Source of the DNA: Symbiodinium kawagutii | Lineage: Eukaryota > Sar > Dinophyceae > Suessiales > Symbiodiniaceae | Direction of reading: 5' to 3' | DNA: 64,000 nucleotides | Assembly: GCA_009767595.1 (NCBI GenBank) | Contig: VSDK01009082.1 | Location: forward strand, 39,241-103,240 | Part shown: one piece after another, positions 55,407 through 64,000 of the stretch | How positions within the stretch are numbered: the stretch's first letter is position 1 | Layout: the number at the start of each line of letters is the position of its first letter | The notes under the pieces: model-generated | What the model saw: only the letters and a program-made list of their open reading frames with translations | Told to the model about the DNA's origin: nothing | Databases searched by the model: none | Translations under genes and position numbers: made by a program

Positions 55407-56884
55407 AACTTGTGCAATTAATTAGCCATCTCGCGTAGCCATGGACCACGCCATCAGTGACCAGTTGGGGCATGTGACCCGGAACGACATTGGTCAGCGG
55501 GGCTCACCTCCCCTGCCACCCAAATAAGGCTTCAACATCGAGTGCAGCTGCTCAGACAGCTCCGGGCTCTGGCCGACCTGAAAGCTTGGAAAACATGCAT
55601 GCAAATGCATGCGACACCTCTCAGACCAGCAACCTGTGGATACAAGTTCTTAGTATGACATATGCTATTGACACATGAATTTGCAAACTGCAAAAAACAT
55701 GCATGCTGAAAATGCAAGCTAGAACATAAAGGCCTACAAAATATTCATACTGATACTACAAGTATGGTTAAACCCGTACACTTTTCGAAACCTACAGTGT
55801 GTCGGGGTCCCAGCGCATGCTTCCATTCAGGGGCCGAAGGGGTATGAACCACCAGCAGCATCTACTATCCAAGGTAACTCTTTCTCGATGCACTGGATAA
55901 ATGGCGAACCTCCTGAAAGTAATGCATGTTTCAAGGGATGTAAGAGAGCTGCGAACCAGGAGGGCAACTCATCATTATTAATTCACCTTTTATCAACCAC
56001 CGTTGTTCACCACTATCATGAAATAGGAGTAGGAGTAAGTAATGTCAACCATGATTAACCACTCCATTCTCAACCACTACGGCTGCTCCCTGACAGCTCA
56101 AGGTGGCAATTTGAAAAGTGCAAGTATCAAAACGGTAAATGCATGTAGAAAAATCCTGCAAACTTAAACCTGGGGTCCAAAGCCTGCTTCAACTACCCGA
56201 GGGCCCGAGGGTAACCCCTCTTTTCAGTCACCATCACCCGCAATCATTGTCAATTATCAACCACTGTCAACCGTTGTCATTCATGATCCGTGCCTATCAA
56301 TCATTGTGAATTACCATTGTTTAGCCATCATCAAGCGTCATGGAGCCTCATGAAGCATCATCAAGCATCATCAATCATCATCAATCATCATCAATCATCA
56401 TCAATCATCATCAACCATCATTTTTGCTTATCACCAAGCATCACTAGCTAACAACAACAATTAACTCAAGTGCAACCCATGTGCTTCCTTTCCGATTTAG
56501 TGATGGTTGACTTGACCTGCCAAAATTATATACATTTTTTTTGGCGGTCAGTGGAATTTCTTCGGAAAGAAAAGGTCTTCCACATTGCCCGTGTCTCAAC
56601 ATTGCACATGGCCCATCTGCGACCCCTCTTGCAGCTAGCACCTCTCATTCCCATCCAACTGAAAAATCTGTTTCATGGAGCCCAATCTAGATGCTGCACC
56701 GGAACCTTCAAGAACCTGACGTGGATCTCCACTGGCACCATGCAAAATCCGAGGTGGATGCTGCGAACACGCGGCAGCCATCGGCAACCCAGTCTGGAAG
56801 CTGCACTGGATCGCACCAGAGCCAATCTGGGCTGAAGATGGCTGAAGATCCCATAGCAAACAATGTTTCGCTGTCGGGAAAAAC

Positions 56885-57490
56885 TTGGAACCCATTGGAA
56901 CTTCACAAAGCATCTGCATTAAAACCCTCCGAAAGTCACAAAGTCTCTGCAACGGAACCCTCCGAACCTCGCCGGGTGTCTGACCTCGAACCTTCCCAAA
57001 ATCAAAAAAATATCTGCACAGGAGGGACCCTCCGGCATTTGATCAGCTATCTGCACCGGAACCCTCCAGAACGCTCCGGAAATGTACCCAATCTGCGCCG
57101 GAACCCTTTACGGGAACCTTTCACCGGAATGCTCCAATTTTACCCTTCACGGGGACCCTTCACTGGAACCCTCCAGAACCTGACCAAGCATCTGCAAAGG
57201 AACCTTTTTTGGAACCTCACCAGATTTGCGCGCCGGAACCTCATCGGCCATCTGCACCGAAACCTTTCGGAACCTTATCGGCCATCTGCACCGAAACCTT
57301 TCGGAACCTTATCGGCTATTTGCACCGAAACCGTCTGGAACCTTACCGCATATCTGCACCGGAAATGTCCGGCACCTCAGTAGCACTTGAACCCTTCATC
57401 GGAACCTTCAGGAACTTCACCAGGCATCTGCACCAGAACCCTCCGGAATTTCGTCACATATGTGGACCAGAACCCTCCGCAACCTTGTCC
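56885..57490. repeat. GGAACCTTWYCGGCCATCTGCACC minisatellite
   Basis: Degenerate units of about 25-40 bp built on CGGAACCTT and CATCTGCACCGGAA, with the last units near 57240-57380 almost perfect. Flanked on both sides by related words (AATCTGGGCTGAAGA at 56823 and 57530), suggesting the flanks were also duplicated. Confidence 0.88.
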
Positions 57491-58149
57491 CGAACCTGGT
57501 GTTGAAGCTGCAGCGGATCACACCAGAGCAAATCTGGGCTGAAGACCCCATAGCAAGGTATTGCTGTTGGAAGAAACAAAAACCTACCAAAATCTACCAA
57601 CCAACCATTCCCATAAGCTTCCTGAACACATCTGGCGTCCCCACAGGGCTCAGCCGCAGTTCCACCCGAACCCCCTGGCCAATGGTGCTGGTGGTGGTGG
57701 TGGTGGTGGTGAAGCAACATGGGGCTCTACTGGTGGCTCATGGGGGCCATGGCTGGTTGATGGTGCTCACTATCGGCTCATGATGGCAAAATGATGGATT
57801 ATGGCGTCCTTTGAAATTCAATGAAAACTGATTTATTGATATTTAGTTTTTGGGTATCTCATCACATGAATAATAAGGCTTCAACAAACCAACCAAAACA
57901 CACCAAGGGTTATATGGCCTCGTTTCATCGCTTTAGGATGATCAATCGCTGCCCAAAAATCAATGCTTTGTTGCCAACCCTTGTTCACTATCACTCACGA
58001 CTATTGCATTCTGGTAAACTGACCTGGAAATGGAAACTCCACCATGTATGGTTGGTTAGTTGTGCAAAGGTGATTTGTAGCTTGACGGTGGCTCTTGCCT
58101 GATTCACCCTAACCAAAATGCACAGCTAGCTCAACCGGTAAAAAAAACA

Positions 58150-59200
58150 CAACTACACTACTATCAAACCATCCTCAATCAGCCATTCACCAACCAGCCA
58201 CCAACCATTCACCAACCAGGCACCAACCAGGCACCAACCATTCACCAACCAGCCACCAACCATTCACCAACCAGGCACCAACCATTTACCAACCAATCGC
58301 AACCATTCACCAACCATTTTAACAGTCACCAACCATTCACCAAGCAGTTACCAACGAGTCACCAGCCAGTCACCAACCATCCACCATGCATTCGCCAACC
58401 ATTCGCCAACCATTCAGCAACCAGTTACCAACCGTTCACCAACCATTCACCAACCAGCCAACAACCATTCACCAACCACTCACGAACCAGTCACCAACCA
58501 TTCACCAACCTTTCACCAACCAGCCACCAACCATTTTATCACTCACCACAAGCAGTTAGCAACCAGTCACCAGCCAGCCCCCAAGCAACCCCCATGCATC
58601 CGCCAACCAATCGCCAAACATTCACCAACCATGTACTCACCGTTCACCAACCAGTCAACAACCATTCACCAACCAGTCACCAACCATTCACCAACTTCAC
58701 CAACCAGCCACCACCAATTACCAATTCACCAACCAGCCACCACCAATTCACCAACCATGCACCAACCATTCACCACCTAATTTCCAACCAGCCACCAACC
58801 AGTCACCAACCAGCCACCAACCATTCACCAACTAATTTCCAACCAGCCACTCACCAGTCACCAACCAGCCACCAACCAGTCCCCAACCAGTCACCAACCA
58901 TTCACCAACCAGCCACCAACCATTCACCAACCATTCACCAACCAGTCATCAACCAGTCGCCAACCAGCCACCAACCATTCACCAACTAATTTCCAACCAG
59001 CCACTCACCAGTCACCAACCAGCCACCAACCAGTCCCCAACCAGTCACCAACCAGCCACCAATCAGTGACCAACCAGCCACCAACCATTCACGAACCATT
59101 CACCAACCATTCACCAACCAGCCACCAACCATTCACCAACCATTCACGAACCATTCACCAACCATTCACCAACCATTCACCAACCATTCACCAATCAATC
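58150..59200. repeat. ACCAACCATTCACCAACCAGCC satellite array
   Basis: About 1 kb of tandem 11-12-bp units, ACCATTCACCA, ACCAGCCACCA and ACCAGTCACCA, in mixed order. A higher-order duplication is visible: a segment starting CCATTCACCAACTAATTTCC at 58821 recurs at 58975, offset 154 bp. A long Thr/Asn/Gln/His-rich frame (58594-58989) is only the repeat translated. Confidence 0.95.
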
Positions 59201-60466
59201 GCTACCATCTGGGCTCCAGCTACATCACTGTTGTGATCCCGAACCCGTGGGCGCACCGCCACACCGCCACGCGTGTTGTGGTCTGTGAGCGCCTGGCAGG
59301 GCTTTGCAAACTTCCAAGCCCTGGGCCCCGCCAGGCACGTTTCGAGGCTAAGCATCAGCACCAAATGAAGCCATTCATAACCAAGTGAATAGCTGGCTAT
59401 AACATCAACCAAAAATGATAACCAGCTATTCACCAACCTAGGCTGAACTCTTTGGGAACATGTGACTGTTGGTTTCCCGTAGTTTTTTTGCTGGCCGGAA
59501 GCTATACCCGGCTGTGGGTACCCTGGCACTCCAATAAACATTGCCAAAATGAAGAGAACAGTCGAACTGTTGGGATGTTCGCCTAGGGATGTCTGGCTGG
59601 TTGCCGATGCCTGTGCAATTTGGTATCTTCCCGAGCGTTCGTGTTGCCAATCATTATTCGTTATACTATCAAGCAGAAACCAGTGTGAACAATTAGTGAA
59701 TCCATTTCAAAATCGAAATACATCTAATCATCAATGACAGTTACCAACAAACGTGATCCCAAGAAACCAAATATCACGCCCAGCCTGAACGAAACACGGG
59801 GCGCCATCCAGCACACATGCTGGCCCAACAAGGGTTGTAAGTGATTTTGCTGTCCTTGCTGCTTCCTAAGTATTACGAGTGTCATCATTACTGCACATCA
59901 CTGTGTAAACATCATCAAGTGATTTGCATGGCCAACCGTTCTACAGCACCATCACTGGCCGTTGTTGCTACTATTGTCCACAGTTCTTAATAATCACAAT
60001 TGAAGTGATGGTAAGCATGAATTGCAGTAATTATGATTTGCCACAATCGACGATGAGTTGCCCATCCAATAATCATGCATGTGCCAATCTGGAGAATCGC
60101 CATTCATGTGAGACCGAGTCGTTGGAACACTCCTGGCAGCTCCAAACCATTCCCCCTTTAAAGGGATAGCACTGGATACACCTGGCTCCAAATGGCTCCC
60201 TCCCAACCAGCAGCAAGACCATCACTAGCCGCCAAAAGCCAAACAGTCGGTATCCCCCCTGTTCTTGCTGGTTGTTCCCCCCTACCATCAACAAGTCCAT
60301 TAGATTGACCATAGCCATGCCTTGAGATTGATAGCTTCAACCCCTTGATCAAACAATGGCAGTTACAATAAAAACCCTTCAAACAAAAACCCTTCGGTTC
60401 TTGGAATCCAAGGGTGAAAGAAGGGGAGCCATCGCATCGTCGTTGCCATTCCCTGGCCTCGCTCAG

Positions 60467-60566
60467 GTATTGCAAGGGCCGCATGACAGGTTTGCCTGTG
60501 CAGGAGCCTGGCAGCTGCAGCGGCTGACAATGACCAGCGACCGATGTTGCTGGGTCATCAGCTGCA
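60467..60566 (+). CDS. Candidate internal exon
   Basis: Acceptor CCTGGCCTCGCTCAG, 100 nt, donor GCTGCA/GTGGTGG. Phase 0 reads VLQGPHDRFACAGAWQLQRL then TMTSDRCCWVISC. The acceptor tract is good and the codons G/C-ended. No family recognised. Confidence 0.36.
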
Positions 60567-62114
60567 GTGGTGGTTGGGTGGGGTGGCGGATGATGAAACC
60601 TAGTACTAGGTTTGTGAGGTCAGAGTTCAGCAGCTAGCAATTGTTAGTGAGCGGATGAATGGGTGGATGAAAAGCAATAACAAAAGGCCAACAAGAGGGT
60701 GGGAACCAACAGTCATCAACAATCACGTACACGATGTACATGCAGCATCTAGCTGATTGGTTGGTTCCAGTCCGGCTTTCTGACATGGAAAATGGGACTC
60801 ATGGCTCAAATTGTGGGCTCACACCACACCATCCCAATCAAGATTACCATGCAAAGGTCAAAACAACTTCCACGGACCCCGGAAGTCGTATCAGTATGAC
60901 CCGCTTAAAATGACAGATCTACAGAGACAAACCACCCGTATTTGGTAAAAACAAAAACAAACATTGTCGCACGTTCACCAAAAAGTTGGCGCTTGTTGGA
61001 TTTGGATGTTCCATCATTCTTTTCAAGTGATCAAGACTTTAGCGTTGTCCACCACCATTGCACAACCAATCGAAATCACAACCTACCAACAAGGGTTACT
61101 TAGCAACCTTTCTTGAAAAAGATTGTTGAAAACCGTTGTCACCGTTGTCGTCATTAGCTGTTGGTAATATCTACGGGACTATGGCTGGTAATCCCTAGAC
61201 ACCTCTATCAAAACCTTTCTCTCTTCTCAACCATTGCGAGTAGACATTTGTGTCAACATATTGTGAACTTCCACTGTCGATCGCTTTTGGTGGTAACTAT
61301 TGTTTCTAATCTGGCAGCCATTGCTACTTTGTCCGTCAGTTCATAAAACAAGTCAAAACTAGTGTCAATCAGGTATATCGCCAACTATTGTCCTTAACAT
61401 CTAGTACATTAACGGTATAACAACAAACACTCGCAGGCAAATAACCCACATAGTTATTGGCATTTGTGTTAGACCGTCTGTGGTTACTGACCCGGGTTCT
61501 AAAAAATACCATTATTGTTGCTAACCACTAAAACCGTCTAAAACCAATGTTAAGCATTAATCAACTGGTGGTTGTGGTACGCATTCTATCCTATACTAAT
61601 GGCCCAAAATATCAATAAACCCAAACATTGGTCCCAAATGTCCCCCTAAACTGGGCCATTAGTAAAGGAGAGGATACCATTCTATCCATATCATTGGTCC
61701 CAAAATGTACCCCTGATACAAGCTGTACCAACGGCCGGGATGTGCCACCGCTCAGCCAAGCTGCTGATCAGCTCGCGAAGAATGCCCTGCGAGTATCTGA
61801 GCACGCAGCGAAAGCACCGCACCGTTCGTCGCGAAGTGTCGAACTGATGAGCTACTAATATTGGTTGATAATGCAACTAATTGATGGTTTAGTTGATAGT
61901 GAAAATCATATTAGGAAATTAGGTTATCATATCAGTTGCATTAAGCTACAAACTAATGGCTTAGTTGATAGTAAAGATTTATGGCAGTTAATAATGCTTA
62001 ATCCTTGAAGGTGCTTGAAGTATTAATGTTGTGAGTGGTCAATGGGCAGACCTGAAGAACTATCTTCATAAGGACTAATTAAACATCTTGAGACTGAATG
62101 ATACCATTCATCAG
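60567..62114. other. Non-coding stretch with one ambiguous island
   Basis: A GC-rich island at 61725-61855 is open on both strands (plus: DQLAKNALRVSEHAAKAP; minus: LRYSQGILRELISSLAERW). It is probably an exon, but the strand is not decidable. The rest is AACCA/TTGGTT low-complexity DNA. Confidence 0.45.
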
Positions 62115-62309
62115 TTCTTGTTGTCTCCTGGTGACCCCGAGATCGAAGCCACACAAAACGAGAATGGCACTGTCCAGCTAGGCCCTGCGCATGTAGGTGT
62201 ACTGCTTGTGGCAGGCCGCATCACAGAAGGCGTCCAAGTCATCCCTGACGGTTCATGGCGACGTGGGCTCTGGGAGACCTCACGACTTGCACTGGGCTGG
62301 GCTAACTTA
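62115..62309 (+). CDS. Candidate internal exon, 65 codons
   Basis: Acceptor ACCATTCATCAG, 195 nt in phase 0, donor AACTTA/GTATCA. It reads LLSPGDPEIEATQNENGTVQ, LGPAHVGVLLVAGRITEGVQ and VIPDGSWRRGLWETSRLALG. The composition is that of a globular, mixed alpha/beta protein with a hydrophobic strand (HVGVLLVAG). A minus frame is open but Ser/Pro/Thr-rich. No family recognised. Confidence 0.42.
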
Positions 62310-63547
62310 GTATCATAAGACCTCAACCCCCCCCAAATAACTTGGGATTTTAGCTGCCTCCCACAAATTTCATGTATCTTCGAGTCGTACCATCCAACGT
62401 GTCACAATCTAAGGCCAGGATTTTGCAGAGTGTCACCCAATGTCTGAAGAAAGGTTTCTTTTCTGGGTGTTTGGGGACATTGGATGTACCAACTGAGCTC
62501 TGGTTAGTAGTCCGCCGTGCTGTTGAGCAGGGATCTCTACCTTAGGTACTGCGGGAACACCTAGGGGCCGTATCAGTATCAATGATGGTTGGTACACCGG
62601 CCTTACTCCCCTTGCAAAAGCTATTCATTCGGAGATCCAATTCCATTTAGGGATATACCCACTGCGGGTCAAAACCCTGCTGGGACTGGCTGTTCCGAAA
62701 TTAACCGGAAAAAATATATTTTTTGGGGGGGATGTTCACCTACCCCTTTCTTTGTATGGTTGGTTCTGACATGTTCTGACCCACATACGATCGATTTACA
62801 GCAATAAATGTTGTATCCCAAGTGCTCCATCTGCTTTCTTTGGATGATTGGTATTGACATTTGTTGACCCTGCAGCCATGAACTATTTCTCTTACCGATC
62901 AGAATCCCGAGCTTGTGACCAACCAGTAATCTTTTCTTTCCCAGTGCTTCTAACAGCTTGCCCTCCAGTCCACAGTCCATCAACCACTAGTCAACCATAT
63001 TAATCATAACTAGAATAAAAACCATAGTCATTCTGTAGCTAGAACTTATCAAAAAAAACATAGTCATTCTATATAACCATCCTAATTCAATCATTAGTCA
63101 GCCCCATATTGCGTATAATTACTTAGATCCGGATAGTTTGCAGCTAGTGATCATCAAGGTGGAAGTCCCAATTCCAAGCCAATCCTGGAGTTCCAGGAAC
63201 CCTCCGCTGACTTGCAACTGGTTCCTTGGGATCCCTGGGACGGCCATGTCTCCTGACCAGAATCCTACGCGACCTGGGATGTTCACCAACCCGTGGGGCA
63301 AATGTGGTACCCAGATGCAAAGCGTACGATTGTCGCGCCCTGATGTTGACAGCTATCATCAGCTATCATTCATTACCACTTGCCTTAAGAATCATTGAGA
63401 TTTAGCCATCAACTAACCAGTCCGCTTTGGAACCATCCTATAGATACAAACCATCAGGTTTTGCCTGAATATACCGCAGTTTGCATCATCATAGATACAA
63501 TCATCAATAGAACGAACCATTCCTGTTGCTTCCCTGTTGGTTCCAAC
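62310..63547. other. Stretch with one ambiguous island
   Basis: At 63150-63355 both strands are open with protein-like composition (plus: NWFLGIPGTAMSPDQNPTR; minus: RVGFWSGDMAVPGIPRNQL). One is likely an exon. The rest is low-complexity DNA; a T/G-rich patch at 62710-62735 has no coding potential. Confidence 0.45.
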
Positions 63548-63641
63548 CCCCAGTGTCGCCGCTCCGCGCTTCACAAGGGTCTCATCCACGTCGGCAACCT
63601 TCAAGACGCGCAGGATCAGTTCCCGCATCTTGCGGATGAAC
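63548..63641 (-). CDS. Candidate internal exon, helical protein
   Basis: Acceptor TATGTCCGAG, one base then 31 codons, donor CTGGGG/GTTGG on the minus strand. It reads FIRKMRELILRVLKVADVDE then TLVKRGAATLG, a clear amphipathic-helix pattern with G/C-ended codons. The frame also stays open upstream, so the acceptor could be further away. No family recognised. Confidence 0.42.
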
Positions 63642-64000
63642 CTCGGACATAGCGCCGGGACAACGCCATGCCACAAAGGTTGCCACGGTGAAGGATGAAC
63701 AAAGAGAGATATGGGGACTTAATGATGGTTACTAATCATTAATGGCTGTTAAATGATTAGTAAACCAGTAGTGGCGAACGAGCTGGTTCATGAATGATAG
63801 TTAAAGTACACTTGTCTTTGTATTGGTAACAAACTACGAAAATGATGGTCGTTGGGAATCTGCAAGCAGCCACTTTTCACATTTCATTCGTTCCAGCTGC
63901 GCATTGTAGCTGAGGTTGGAGCAGCTGGAAACTCTCAGACGTGGAGTTCAGTTTCATGACTTCTTCGAAGTTCCCCATCTGGCAGGGAAGATGTCTGATG
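63642..64000. other. Window end, possible partial exon
   Basis: Mostly low-complexity DNA. Near the edge, a minus-strand frame after CTTCCCTGCCAG reads MGNFEEVMKLNSTSESFQLL from about 63982 downwards; it may be an exon but has no identified donor. Confidence 0.4.

Larger units (their letters stand above)
55407..60466. other. Long non-coding stretch right of the retrotransposon
   Basis: Dominated by repeats: ATCATCAATCATC (56335-56415), the GGAACCTT minisatellite (56885-57490), a GGTGGT run (57685-57713) and the ACCAACCATTC array (58150-59200). The frames that cross them are artefacts. A GC-rich patch at 59225-59340 and frames at 59549-60318 show no convincing exon. Confidence 0.55.

Noticed and set aside
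56691..57383. 230-codon plus-strand frame
   Set aside because: Mostly the GGAACCTT minisatellite; composition is periodic and no domain is seen.
58594..58989. 131-codon plus-strand frame rich in Thr, Asn, Pro, His and Gln
   Set aside because: Satellite unit ACCAACCATTC translated.
58150..59200. Regular short repeats that might suggest a CRISPR array
   Set aside because: Units are about 12 bp without unique spacers; it is a eukaryotic minisatellite.

Overview
The window looks like nuclear DNA of a dinoflagellate, probably a symbiodiniacean. Three things point there: short GC-rich exon-like islands (about 60-370 nt) scattered through long non-coding DNA, very abundant simple repeats and minisatellites (AACCA/TGGTT-type low complexity, ATC, GATA, AG, AT), and a Ty1/copia-type retrotransposon with the unusual extra domains I associate with dinoflagellate elements. 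The organism is an inference. There is no rRNA, tRNA, organelle or bacterial-type operon signal.

The only unmistakable large coding unit is an 8,198-bp LTR retrotransposon at 47204-55401. It has identical 156-bp LTRs (TGTGAA...TTCACA), a perfect 5-bp target-site duplication (GTTTC), a primer-binding site one base after the 5' LTR, and copia gene order (gag, CCHC knuckle, aspartic protease, integrase, reverse transcriptase, RNase H). Four features make it special. (1) A 284-codon reading frame with an ACCATGG start lies wholly inside the polyprotein in another frame; it encodes a GRF-type zinc finger plus a second Cys/His cluster. (2) A domain between protease and integrase carries a PPC motif and resembles a cytosine-5 methyltransferase fold. 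(3) The RNase H domain holds a large insertion. (4) A 43-bp tandem duplication breaks the polyprotein near the end of the integrase, so this copy reads as two long ORFs.

The rest is host-like DNA. On the minus strand between 17.5 and 13.9 kb a multi-exon gene can be assembled by eye: an ATG exon in ACCATGG context, a tandem array of four acidic exons made by exon-plus-intron duplication, and a terminal exon. More candidate exons, most on the minus strand, lie at 3.4, 5.9, 9.6, 13.3, 18-20.8, 27.1, 29.8, 31.5, 33.7, 34.1-34.8, 35.4, 37.1, 38.3, 39.3, 39.8, 40.7, 42.2, 43.6 and 63.6 kb. Plus-strand candidates lie at 6.5, 8.4, 23.3, 24.7, 30.6, 37.9, 60.5 and 62.2 kb. Calls rest on an open frame, G/C-rich third positions and GT...AG boundaries; none is matched to a named family and several have a competing frame or strand.

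Repeats mark the layout: (ATC)30 at 6.3 kb, a GATA tract at 21.9 kb, AG-rich DNA at 26.0-26.6 kb, minisatellites at 26.7, 28.1, 32.6-33.4, 35.7, 44.3, 56.9 and 58.2-59.2 kb, and an AT-only block at 37.4-37.8 kb. Remaining stretches are low-complexity intergenic or intronic DNA in which I see no gene.
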